Origin: Cavenderia fasciculata
Lineage: Eukaryota; Evosea; Eumycetozoa; Acytosteliales; Cavenderiaceae
DNA: 64,000 bases
Direction: 5' to 3'
Assembly (NCBI RefSeq): GCF_000203815.1
Contig: NW_004457734.1
Location: forward strand, 503,233 to 567,232
This document shows positions 1 to 10,469 of this stretch, piece by piece. The notes below the pieces were generated by a model, which saw only the letters and a list, made by a program, of their open reading frames with translations, was not told the DNA's origin and did no database searches. Positions within the stretch are counted from its first letter, which is position 1. Each line of letters begins with the position of its first letter. A program made the translations under genes and the position numbers.

Positions 1-445
1 TAACCATTGAACCCAAATAAGTAGTTGAATCTTGTGATGCACAATTATGACTAAATGACATAAAATCGACCCACTTTGAATGGAATTCTAAAAATAGGCA
101 TATATCAATATTAGTTTTAGTTTTAGATAATCCATTCAAGATTATATTTATGTATTTATACATACCTGTAAATACTTGTTGTTCTGGTTTTACTTGGTTA
201 TGAGTGTTTGGAGCACGTCTTCTTATACCACCCTTTCCTCTTCCTCTACCACTACCATTTACTCTTCCAACTGTTGGTTGTGTTGTATCTAGTTTCTTTG
301 ATTCTTCATCTTCTGGGTCTTCAATGGGTTCGGGAGGGATCACTCTAAGAGCTTCACATAGTTTATCCTTTTGATTCTCGATTGTAGGTACCTCTATCGA
401 TGGATCTACATCAATTCCAACATACATATAAAGATTCTTGCTCAT
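1..445 (-). CDS. 5' part of an unknown gene with an RG-rich N-terminus
   Basis: The gene runs off the left edge. Exon 1 (445 down to 166) opens with MSKNLYMYVGIDVDPS, passes through an acidic stretch (PEPIEDPEDEE) and an RG-rich stretch (GRGRGKGGIRRR), then reaches a GTATGT donor at 165. After an intron ending in TTTTTAG at about 89, exon 2 continues in frame (EFHSKWVDFMSF) to the window edge. The RG-rich patch suggests RNA or nucleic-acid contact, which is inference only. I do not recognise the family. The start is chosen because it is the first ATG after an AT-rich leader and the frame has no in-frame ATG further upstream. Confidence 0.6.
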   Translation of the reverse strand, partial: MSKNLYMYVGIDVDPSIEVPTIENQKDKLCEALRVIPPEPIEDPEDEESKKLDTTQPTVGRVNGSGRGRGKGGIRRRAPNTHNQVKPEQQVFTGMYKYINIILNGLSKTKTNIDICLFLEFHSKWVDFMSFSHNCASQDSTTYLGSMV

Positions 446-951
446 TTTTAAAAGTTATATATATATATTATTATATAGGTTTGTTTTGTTGTTTGTTAAT
501 GTTTGTTGTTAAATATATATATATACAAATTAAATAATATAATAAATGTACAAAACAATATAAAAGAGAGTCTTCTTATTGTTGATTGATCGATAGTCGC
601 TGCTCTTGCTCTAACAACAATAGTTCAACAATGAAACCTTGTTCTTTCCAAAGCTCACTATAGTTTCTAATTTCTTTCTAAGGTAGATATTTTTTTTGTA
701 GTGTCTTGAAAAATCTTAGGTCAAATATAATCTATTTCCGATTCAAGAAAGTATAAGACGACAGTCATTGAATGAATAAATTGATTTAATTTAATTATTT
801 TAAATACAATCCAGAATCATTTTGGAATAATGTATATATGATATAGATAGATCAATGTCAAACATGGTGTATTATCTAAAAACCCTAGCTTGAGCATAAA
901 AATATTAATATTATTATTTTTTGAGTAGTTCTTTTTTTTTTTGTTATAACA
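446..951. promoter_or_regulatory. Divergent intergenic region
   Basis: About 500 bp of AT-rich DNA lies between the minus-strand gene and the first ankyrin copy. It has homopolymer T runs (about 689-696 and 932-941) and TATA-like tracts near 460-530. The T run just before the ATG at 952 is typical of dictyostelid promoters. No coding signal is visible. Confidence 0.4.
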
Positions 952-1945
952 GTGACTATGACTTTAGCTACAACTACAACCACCTTCACATTTCATTGTA
1001 TATTTAGATCGATATATATTAGACAATTGATATTTAATCAGATAGGTGATATATCAAATAGATTGTATCCAAAAGATAAAAGTTATGATGGTAGTCAACG
1101 ATCATTACAAGGAAGAGATATCATCAAGTTACCTCTTCTTGAAATGATATCAAAGTTTGGGTTACCTTGGCACTTTGTTTGTCATTATCTACCTAAAGAT
1201 AGAGATCAGGTACTATTGAAAAGAAGGAGAAGAGTGATTAGTCAATACTGCTGTCATCATAATGCAACATTGGATACACTTGAACATCTGGTAGAATGGT
1301 CACCTGATGTTGGGTTTGATTGGATGTATTTAAAGTATATAAACAATCAAGAGCTATTAGAGTATCTAGTCAAGAGTTGTCCTACACAAGAAAAGTATAA
1401 CTTTTTCAAAAAGGCAATGGAGGTAGCTTGCACAAATGGTTATCTCTCGACTGTAAAGTTGATAACATGTTCTTTGATAAAAGGTGCACCATCATCACAA
1501 GTCGATCACCAAGCAATGGACATTGCTTGTCGTAAAGGATTCATTGACATTGTAAAATATTTACATTATAATGCTCAAAAAAGGGTATGGATAAAGCTGC
1601 TCGAAAAGGACACATTGAAATTGTAAAGTTCCTACATTTCAATCGTAGCGAAGGTGCAACAACCAATGCTATGGATTGGGCAGCTGAAAATGGCCAGTAT
1701 GAAGTGGTAAAGTATCTTCAAGAGCATCGTAGTGAAGGTGCAACTACCAAGGCTATGGATGAGGCAGCTCGAAACGGACACTATGAAATTGTAAAGTACC
1801 TTTCTGAGCATCATAGTCAGAGTGAAGGTGCAATAAATAAAAGAGAATAGATAAGATCAAGTCAGTCCTGTCAGAACTGAAAAGAATAGGGAATGCTATG
1901 AAACTAGACATCTACTCAAGATTCATTTGAAACAGCTATTAGTCA
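952..1945 (+). pseudogene. Decayed ankyrin-family gene (copy 1, plus cluster)
   Basis: The first part (952 to about 1580) encodes the conserved family N-terminus (FHCIFRSIYIRQLIFNQI, then GRDIIKLPLLEMISKFG). Near 1580 the frame shifts by one: the first frame ends in junk at 1626, while the repeat frame carries on from 1587 ([20 protein letters not shown]) through about three 28-residue units to a stop at 1850. The three or four introns of the whole copies are absent, so a large internal deletion has joined the N-terminal exon directly to late repeats. DNA at 1895-1945 still resembles the family C-terminus (ETRHLLKIH in whole copies) but is out of frame. This is a recent, partly deleted pseudogene, or a short truncated product if expressed. 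Confidence 0.75.
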
Positions 1946-2069
1946 CACACATACATTTCAAATGAATAAATAATAAATAATTATAATAAATTCAAAGCCT
2001 TCAAAACCGTCGCCCCAATAAAATTAATTTTTTCACAAACATAGAAATAAAGTAATAATAATAATAATA

Positions 2070-4457
2070 ATGACTGCTACTACTACCTCATTTCATTGTA
2101 TATTTAGATCGATATATATTAGACAATTGATATTCAATCAAATCAATGATATATCAAATCAATTGTATTCAAAAGAAAAAGGTCGATATGATGGTAGACA
2201 ACGATCATTAAAAGGAAGAGATATCATCAAATTACCTCGACTCGAAATGATATCAATCTATGCAATGCCTTGGCACTTTATTTGTCATTATCTACCAAAA
2301 GATTGTAATCAAATACTACCAAAAAGAAGAAGAATAAGAGTGATTAGTGAATACTGTTGTCACCATAATGCAACGTCTGATACACTTCGTCGTCTCGTAG
2401 ATTGGTCATATTTCATTTCTTTTTGCATTGATTGGTTGTATTTGAAAAGAAATCTAATGAATATTCATAGTCAAGAGGTATTGGAATATCTCATCAGTAT
2501 ACATTCTAGTAATGATACTACCTTTGTCACCGAGGCAGCGGGTGTAGCTTGCACATATGGTCACCTATCGACTGTCAAATTGATATACTCTATCAAAGGT
2601 ATACAATTCAATTGCCTAGCAATCGACTATGCTTGTAGGAACGGATTCATCGATATCGTCAAGTATTTACACGACAATAGAGCTGAAGGGTGTACTACTA
2701 ATTTAATGGTAAGCAACCAATTAAATCGATTAAAAAATATCAATGATCAAAGAATTAATTATTAATTAATTAACATCATCAATCAATCAATCAATCAATA
2801 ATTATTATAGGATACTGCAGCAAGAGGTGGTTATTTTGATATTGTAAAGGTATGTTGGGGGTTAGGCTTATATATAAATGTAAATGTGTTGTCATACTAT
2901 AATATTAATACTCTATCTTTTTTCAATAATTAGTTTCTTCATTTTAATAGAACTGAAGGATGCACAACAAAAGCTTTGGATAATGCTGCAATGAATGGAC
3001 ATTTAGAGATGGTCAGAGTATGTATATATATATAATTCAAATCCACCTATTCCCTAACCAAACCTAAACCTAACCTAACCTAATATACTATAGTTCTTAC
3101 ATGAACATCGTACTGAAGGATGCACTGAAGCTGCTATGGATAATGCATCTTTAAATGGACACATTGACGTAGTAAAGTTTCTTGGTCAACATAGAACAGA
3201 AGGTTGTTCAAATGCTTTGGATCGGGCATCTCGGAATGGACACATTGACGTTGTAAAGTACCTAAATGAGCATCATAGTGATGCTTGTGTATCAACTGAT
3301 GCTATGGATTGGGCTGCTGAAAATGGCCACTTGGAAGTGGTCAAGTATCTTCACGAGCATCGTAATGGTCAAGGTGCAACAACTGATGCTATAGATAATG
3401 CATCTAAAAATGGTCACGTTGAAATTGTAAAGTACCTTTTTGAGAATCGTACTGAAAGATGTACATCCAATGCTATGCATTTGGCAGCTGAAAAAGGACA
3501 TATTGAGATTATAAGGTACCTTTATCAATGTTATAACATTGACGAGATTACGGCTGGCTGGTCAATGACAATGGCAGCTCGCAATGGTCACATTGAAATT
3601 GTAAAGTCATTTTATGAAGGCGGTGTACAAATATTTGGTGACCCAAAACTGGCTTTGGAAGATGCTGTTAGACAAGGAAACATCGAGATGGTATCCTATC
3701 TTGTTCACACTTGCAATATAAAATGTCTAACAGGAACACTAATAACGGCAATACAGGCAGCGAGTGAAACGGAGACATGCAAACTTGGATTGGATGTTTT
3801 CCATTTTCTTTTTGACAATTTCAAAGAGCAGAGTAAAATTTGGACACCAGAGGTGATGGATAGAGCAGCAGAATTTGGTCAGATTGATATTGTAAAGCTG
3901 CTTCATTTCAACAGGACTGAAGGTGCAACAACTGATGCAATGGATTTAGCAGCGAAAAATGGTCATATTGAAATTGTTAAAGTATGTATAGTATACATGA
4001 TCAAACAATTGTTTTGGCCTAACATTTATTATTCATTCCAATTTCTATTTATTTCCATATTCTATTTATTTATTATTAGTTTTTACATTTTAATCGAAGT
4101 GAAGGATGCACCAAAAAGGCCGTTATATCTGCTTGTTTGGAAGTACATTTGGAGGTCGCAACTTTTCTCATCAATGTAGCCCAAGTGGAATGGACCAAGA
4201 AGGACCCACTAATTAAAATTCTAAAGAGAATATCTGATCCATGTCCAACCAATTATCATTATGATATTGTACAGTTGCTAATCTCACAACCATTCGATGA
4301 AGGGGATACGGAAATGATCCAAAAGAGAATACAAAGAATTAAAAAATCCAGGGTAAAATTAAAAAATGACAGTTATGCTTATGAAACTAGACATCTACTC
4401 AAGATTCACATGCGACATTTAGAGTCTATTGGAAATGAATATTCGGATGATATATAA
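2070..4457 (+). CDS. Ankyrin-repeat protein with conserved N-terminal domain (copy 2, plus cluster)
   Basis: Five exons: 2070-2708, 2811-2849, 2934-3017, 3094-3981 and 4080-4457, about 675 residues. All introns are phase 0 with GTAAGC/GTATGT donors and TAG acceptors. Residues 1 to about 198 form the family N-terminal domain (CIFRSIYIRQLIF, GRDIIKLPRLEMIS, HFICHYLPKD). Ankyrin-like units of 28 residues follow (consensus [22 protein letters not shown]). Exon 2 is a 13-residue half-unit and exon 3 is exactly one unit. The middle of exon 4 holds a stretch that breaks the periodicity ([19 protein letters not shown] to FKEQSKIWTPEVMD), shared only with the next copy. The tail (KDPLIKILKRIS, ETRHLLKIHMRHLES) differs from the minus-strand cluster. 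It looks whole. A scaffold or adaptor role is inferred from ankyrin repeats only. Confidence 0.85.
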
Positions 4458-4704
4458 ATAATTAAATAATAATAATTAAATAATAATTATTATCTGTGAA
4501 AAATGATTATTTAAAAATTGTCACAGCGAAATAGGAAATGAATCAAGTAGATATAAATACATAATAATATTTGTACTTTTAAAAAATGTTTTACTATGTT
4601 TTTTAATTATCTTGGCCTGAAACAGCGGTTAGCCTGAAAAACTATGTTCATTTCTTTGTTTAAAAAGATCTCATAAATAGATCTGATATGTATGATTGAT
4701 TTAT

Positions 4705-5085
4705 TGTTCTTTTCCGGAGAGAATGGCAGCTTGGACAGCAGCACCATGGGCAACGGCCTCATCTGGGTTGATAGAATTGTTCAACTCCTTGCCGTTGATA
4801 TACTCTGTAAGAGTAGTTGTACCTTTGGAATACGAGTGGTTCCACCGACGAGGATGATTTCATCGACGGAATGCTTGTCGAGGTTGGAATCACGGATAAC
4901 CTGCTCAACGAGGAGGATACATTTATTGAAAGAGGTCATGGTTGAGCAGTTCGAAACGAGAACGGGTGACAAGTGTGTTGAAATCAAAGTTTTCATAGAT
5001 ACCATCGATTGCAATAGAAGTGTAGAGATTAGAGGAGAGGGAACCAATGGCACGCTCGCATTCATTACGGATTCTAAGCTCGACC
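4705..5085 (-). pseudogene. Hsp70 gene fragment
   Basis: Read on the minus strand, this stretch encodes a piece of the Hsp70 ATPase domain: [18 protein letters not shown], then [20 protein letters not shown], then [19 protein letters not shown]. These are the textbook Hsp70 VGG-TRIP and NPDEAVA-GAA motifs. The three pieces lie in different frames, with stops between them, and the rest of the roughly 640-residue protein is missing. The sequence is more GC-rich than its neighbours, as expected for a copy of a highly expressed gene. It lies between two ankyrin genes and has no introns, so a retrocopied or translocated fragment is possible. It has no role as a chaperone. Confidence 0.9.
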
Positions 5086-5167
5086 AAAAGGGCAGACCAC
5101 AAACTGCAAAGAAGTGAAGATGCTTTTTGTGAAAATCAAAACCATTATTTTAAATATCTGAATAGAC

Positions 5168-5181
5168 GGGGGGGGGGGGGG
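5168..5181. repeat. G14 homopolymer
   Basis: Fourteen consecutive G residues sit in otherwise AT-rich DNA, between the Hsp70 fragment and the start of the next ankyrin gene. I saw no other G run of this length in the window. Confidence 0.95.
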
Positions 5182-5243
5182 AACGTAGTAGCAGTCATTA
5201 TTAACATTGTAATACTTGTATAGTAATAATAATAATAATAATA

Positions 5244-7660
5244 ATGACTACTACTACTACATTTTATTATGTATTTCGATCGATTTATATTAGACAATTG
5301 ATATTCAATCAAATCAGTGATATATCAAATCGATTGTATAATGGTAGAGAACGACGATCATTAGTGGGAAGAGATATCATCAAATTACCTCTTCTTGGAA
5401 TGATATCAATCTATGCAATGCCTTGGCACTTTGTTTGTCACTATCTACCTACAGATAGTACTCTGGTACTCAAAAGAAGGAAAAGTGTGATTAGTGAATA
5501 CTGCTGTCATCATAATGCAACATTGGATACACTTGAACGTCTATTGGAATGGTCTAAAGTGGACGTTGACTTTGATTGGGAGTATTTGAAAAGAAATAGC
5601 AAGGATATAACCAATCAAGAGATATTAGAGTATTTAATCAATCAGAGGTACCCTACTACTACTACTCCTGTTGATGGAGATAATACCTTTCTTTTAGAGG
5701 CAATCAAGGTGGCATGTAATAATGGCTATCTCTCAACTGTCAAGTTGATTTACTCTATCAAAGGCTTGCCATCCAATTACCAAACAGCAATGGACATTGC
5801 TTGTAGTAAGGGATTCATTGATATTGTAAGGTATTTACACGAGAATAATAGAACTGAAGGATGTAGCATAGATGCAATGGTAAGAATCGATTCATTTAAA
5901 GAATATATCAATGATCAAAGAAATAATTAATTAACATGATCATCATCAATCAATCAATCAATATATTATAGGATAATGCAGCAAAAGGTCGTTATTTTGA
6001 TATTGTAAAGGTAAGTGATAAGGGGTTGATATAATGTTGGTATTATATAATATTAATACTTTCTATCTTTTTTGAATTATAGTTTCTTCATTTTAATAGA
6101 ACTGAAGGATGCACAACAAAAGCTTTGGATAATGCTGCAAAGAAAGGGGATTTAGAGATGGTCAAAGTATGTATAGATAATATTTCAAATCTACCTGTAT
6201 AACCCTAACCTAACCTATTATACTATAGTTCTTACATGAACATCGTACTGAAGGATGCACTGAAGCTGCTATGGATAGTGCATCTTTAAATGGACACAGT
6301 GACGTAGTAAAGTTTCTTGGTCAACATAGAACAGAAGGTTGTTCAAATGCATTGTATTGGGCTGCTCGGAATGGTCACTTGGATGTTGTAAAGTATCTGA
6401 ATGAGTGTCATAGTGAAGATAAATCAACAGAGGTTATGGATATAGCAGCTAATCATGGCCACTTGGAAGTGGTAAAGTATCTTCAAGAACATCGTAGTGG
6501 TGAACGTGCGACTACCCAAGCTATGGATCTTGCAGCTTTAAAAGGTCACATTGAAATTGTAAAGTATCTTCAAGAGCATCGTAGTGAAGGATGTACATCC
6601 AATGCTCTGCATTGGGCAGCTGAAAAAGGACATATTGAAATTGTAAAATACCTTTATCAACATTATAACTTTGAAGAGATTACGGCTGGCTGGTCAATGA
6701 CAACGGCAGCTCGCAATGGTCACATTGAAATTGTAAAGTTCTTCTATGAAAGCGGTGTACAAATATTTGGTGACCCAAAACTGGCTTTAGAAGATACTGT
6801 TAGACAAGGAAACCTTGAGATGGTATCCTATCTTGTTCGCACTTGCAATATAAAATGTCTAACAGGAACACTAATAACGGCAATACAGGCAGCTAGCTGT
6901 GAAATGGATCCAGGATTGGATGTTTTCCATTTTCTTTATGATAATTTCAAAGAGCAGAGTAAAATTTGGACACCAGAGTTGATGGATTATGCAGCTTCAA
7001 AAGGACAGATTGATATTATAAAGCTGCTTCATTTCAACAGGACAGAGGGGGCAACAATCTATGCTATTAATAATGCAGCAATCTATGGTCACTTAGATGT
7101 TGTAAAGTTCCTTTCAGAGTATCGTAGTGAAGGTGCAACAACCCATGCTATGGATGGGGCAGCTAAAAATGGTCATTTAGAAATTGTTAAAGTATGTTAC
7201 AACAAAAGCTATAGTATACATGATCAAATGTTAATTGTTTCGACCTAACATTTATTATTATTTCCATATTCTATTTATTTATTATTAGTTTTTACATTTT
7301 AATAGAAGTGAAGGATGCACCAAAAAGGCTGTTGTGTCTGCTTGTAAGGAAGGGCATTTGGAGGTCGCCACCTTTCTCATCAATGTCGTCAAAGTGAAAT
7401 GGACCAAGAAGGACCCACTAATTAAAATTCTAAAGAGAATCTCAGTGGCATCTCAAAGCAGTTATGATATTGTACAGTTGCTAATCTCTCAACCATTCGA
7501 AAAAGGGGATACGACAATGACCCAAAAGAGAATAGAAAGAATTAAAAAATACAGGGCAATATTAAAAACCAGTAATGCTTTTGAAACTAGACATCTACTC
7601 AAGATTCACATGCGACATTTAGAGTCAATAGGAAATGAATATTCAGACCTCCTTAAATAA
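5244..7660 (+). CDS. Ankyrin-repeat protein with conserved N-terminal domain (copy 3, plus cluster)
   Basis: Five exons: 5244-5879, 5972-6010, 6083-6166, 6229-7191 and 7289-7660, about 697 residues. Introns are phase 0 and occupy the same positions as in the preceding copy. The N-terminal domain covers residues 1 to about 197 (YVFRSIYIRQLIFNQI, GRDIIKLPLLGMIS, HFVCHYLPTD), followed by 28-residue ankyrin-like units (RSEGCTSNALHWAAEKGHIE and similar). The shared non-periodic insert (FGDPKLALEDTVRQGN, FKEQSKIWTPELMD) is present. The tail ends ETRHLLKIHMRHLESIGNEY. It is a tandem paralogue of the gene at 2070-4457. Exon 4 is 25 residues longer, close to one repeat unit. It looks whole. Confidence 0.87.
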
Positions 7661-7749
7661 TAATTAAATAATAATAATAATAATAATCATTAAATAATAA
7701 TAATTAACCATTTTAAAAATTGTAAAAAGATCTTTCGAAAATTCGCTCT

Positions 7750-7832
7750 TTTATTTTTGACAAACATAGTAATAACTAATTAGTTATAATAGTAATAATG
7801 ACTACTACAACAGCAAAAACAGCAACTCTCTA
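7750..7832 (+). pseudogene. Beheaded ankyrin-family start (promoter and first codons only)
   Basis: DNA just upstream of the ATG at 7798 (ACAAACATAG, repeated TAATAATG) matches the leader of the ankyrin gene at 2070. The reading begins MTTTTAKTATL as in family members, then stops. From about 7833 the sequence is unrelated and belongs to the neighbouring viral-type fossil. This is the stump of another family member cut off by insertion or deletion. Confidence 0.65.
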
Positions 7833-9214
7833 AAGAAAGTCCTGTATTGGCTTGGCCAAATCCAAATCAAGTAGAAATGATTAAATCAATACAGGACACC
7901 AACTTTGAGAATCTTTACTAAAGAATCAACAAGAATTGGATAAAGAAACAAAGAAAAAGATTATTGATTTAACAAAAGATGATATTCAAGTAAAACAAGA
8001 GATACCAATAGTATAAAAAAAGAAAAAGATAGATTCGATCAATTGGAAAAGGTTAATCAATGTTGTTTGAAGCAAAGGAGGAGAAATTAAAGAGAAGACA
8101 AGAAAAAGATGATAGATCAATGGAAATACTTTACAACCAAAAGTTGACAGAAAAGAGAATACAAGAATTGGAAGGCAAGTATGAAAATACAAGACAAATA
8201 GATGAACAATTACAATCAATTATAGACATGCAAAATGAAATAAAAGAAAAGAATCTTTTGGAATTGGAAAGAACAATTCAAGCCAATCAAGAAAAGCAAG
8301 AATCACCTGTTGCACAAATCATGGTTGATCAAATTTTACCAATGATTTAATAGAAATGGTCCCAAGAAACAATCTAACAGCTACAAATGATTTGGTAAAA
8401 CAGTATTTAAATTCAACAATGTCCTCTACTAAACTATCTACAAATTTAGGAAATGAATTAAAAGAAATGGTCAAGAATCAAAGAATTAGTGTCATCGATT
8501 TAATTGTATCTTTTGCTCAAGATGTAAAAAGAAAACAAAAGATTGGTAGTGGAAGATCAAACAAAGGTCTTTATGATAGCGAGATTGAAAGAATAATGAA
8601 ACCATATCATAGAAAGGGATTTGAAAGAGTAATAGCAAGTGACCAATTAAATTTATTGGAACCAAAAGACAAGATGTCATTTATTATGAATTTGGACCAC
8701 ACAACAAACCAGGAAGTCATTGGGTTGCAGTATACGTTGATGCAGATAAAGATAAATCTGTAGAATATTATGATTCATTTGGCCAAGAACCAACAGATGA
8801 TTTTATGAAACAATTAAAAGATTTAATTGATGAAATCAATCCAGATTATTATTTAAAATTCAAGGTAAACAAAGTCATTGATCAAGCATCAAATAGTACA
8901 ACATGCGGTTATCATGCAATTAAATTTTTATTAAATAGATACAATGGTATACCATTTAAAGAATCAAGTGGTTGGAGTGATATAACAAAAGAGGAAAAGA
9001 AAGCAAAAAAGATGAGAGATGATTGGAACAAGTTTGGACTCATTTAATAATATTAATTATTATTTGTATTATTATTTGGTTGATTTGTTGATTGTGATAG
9101 ATCAACTGTAGCACCACAACATGATGCTTTTTTTATTCTTTTCATAAAATTAAATAAACTTTCAATTAATAAAGTTCCTATTCCAATTAATAATGCTATA
9201 GTTGCAGAATCCAT
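7833..9214 (+). mobile_element. Fossil of a virus-like element carrying an adenain-type cysteine protease
   Basis: A block of about 1.2-1.4 kb encodes, in order, a charged coiled-coil region (about 8060-8350), a linker (8356 to about 8570), and a protease-like region (about 8570-9047). The protease part has the signatures of viral adenain-like cysteine proteases as found in Polinton-, virophage- and NCLDV-type elements: EIERIMKPYHRKGFERVIA, then VEYYDSFGQEP, then the STTCGYHAIKFLLNR block around the catalytic cysteine. Known role of the family: cleaving capsid precursors. A small membrane-protein frame lies on the other strand at the right end. The reading is broken in roughly three to five places. 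No capsid, polymerase, integrase or terminal repeats are visible, so only a fragment remains. It is of moderate age: clearly decayed but still easy to recognise. Borders: left about 7833 (sharp), right uncertain, between 9215 and 9500. Confidence 0.7.
9053..9214 (-). CDS. Small single-pass membrane protein frame at the edge of the viral-type fossil
   Basis: A 53-residue frame starts at 9214 (MDSATIALLIGIGTLLIESL), giving one hydrophobic helix (residues about 5-22), then a basic stretch (KRIKKASCC) and an N/Q-rich tail. It ends six bases from the end of the protease-like region and converges on it. Tiny hydrophobic proteins are common in viral elements, so I assign it to the same fossil, and this frame looks whole. 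It could also be chance. Confidence 0.35.
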   Translation of the reverse strand: MDSATIALLIGIGTLLIESLFNFMKRIKKASCCGATVDLSQSTNQPNNNTNNN

Positions 9215-9525
9215 TTTTTTATTATATATTTAAAACAGAAAATTATTTTATTTTATATAGAGTGATGCAAATGATTCATCAGACATTTACATAATGTTTT
9301 TGGTTGGTGAATTTTTGTCTGTTCGTATTCACACAATCCCAACTGCTAATTCCTCGTTACAGCCTTGTTTAACAAATATTCACTACCCGTTGTTTTGAAT
9401 TGTCAGTGAAACTATGGAGGTACCGATTTAAATAAATAATAAACAACTATTCAATGTCAAATTTGCAATATAAGGTTTCTATTTATTGAATTAGATCTAA
9501 GAAGTCAGCAATTAGTTTGGTGTTG
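9215..9525. other. Intergenic stretch, no gene seen
   Basis: About 310 bp between the viral-type fossil and the Crinkler-like fossil. No reading frame, tRNA or repeat stands out. It may contain the unrecognised right end of the viral-type element. Confidence 0.4.
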
Positions 9526-10469
9526 CTATTGTTCCAGTGACTCGAGACCATAACATTCGTCCTCCCCAATGTATGAATCTAATGGCAGTGTCTCTTCCTG
9601 GTACCAATCCTCTGAAGCCTCTGGTAACCCGATTACAAGCAAGTGTTGGGATATGTTGTTGTCTTCCTCAAATTGTTTGTCGTCTTTCAACTTTTCTTCT
9701 GTGGACTTTTTGTTTTCTTGGTCTTGTTCCTCCTTTGTACCTTTCTTTGGGAACTCATAGAATATGGGGTTCATGTAGAGATCGCTTGACCATGGACAGA
9801 CGACAATGAGTCGAATATGCATGTTAGGATCATCGAAGTTCTTACGAAGATCTGTAGATGAGCTGATGGAGTCAGAGCTCAAAGCGCTGTGTTTGGCAGA
9901 GATGGTGACCTGGAAGAGATTGTTGGGGGCGAACAGGCTATCAATTGCTTTAAAGTTCTTGGCCTCTGGAATCCAGAAGGTATTACCTTTTGTGACTTGA
10001 TAGAGTTTGGAAAAACGAGATGGTATACTTTGTGGCAGGATTAAAGTTTGAACAGATTTGTCTCTTTTCGATATTAACGTGTGACTACCTCCCTTGGCAA
10101 ACTGATGGTGAACATAAGATTCATAGAGTTCATCTGCGAGTGTTTGAGTTCCTCTTGGGTTTTGAAGAAAGAAGCCAAGTTGATTTGGAGATCACGTCTG
10201 TGGATTTTTTCCAGTACTGCCAACAGAACAAATTTAGATGCCCACTTGAGTCCCACTTGTTTAAAATCCTCGTCAACCACGTTGTGGATCAGCTTGCGGC
10301 TGACTTCGGTGTCATCCAAGAGAGGGGATCGAAGAACTGCCTCAAGACACGCAATTGAAAGTGCGCTGTTAAGGAGTCTCTGTTGGCCTTCAACATCTGC
10401 TAACTGCAGAACGTAGCTCGGGATGCCTCCCCACTTGTAAAAACCGACTTTTACCTTGTTTGGTGGCAT
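9526..10469 (-). pseudogene. Fossil Crinkler/RHS-like (CRN family) gene
   Basis: Minus-strand pieces resemble the C-terminal part of Crinkler and retrotransposon-hot-spot (RHS) proteins: a KWGGIPSYVLQLAD block typical of the G-G-(I/V)-(P/A)-R/S-Y-V motif, a helical stretch, and a block reading FWIPEAKNFKAIDSLF followed by NNLFQVTISAKH, then an acidic/basic C-terminus (ENKKSTEEKLKDD). The family's P-loop and nuclease-like N-terminal part is absent. The fossil is broken, with few breaks and a lost 5' end. Base composition is richer in GC than the surroundings, fitting a mobile or horizontally spread gene class. It abuts the LRR-type pseudogene head to head. The family call rests on remembered motifs only. 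Confidence 0.55.

Noticed and set aside
4692-5117. Plus-strand frame of 141 codons
   Set aside because: It is antisense to the Hsp70 fragment, whose conserved motifs are on the minus strand.
9537-10416. Several plus-strand frames
   Set aside because: Antisense to the Crinkler-like fossil; no protein-like conservation.
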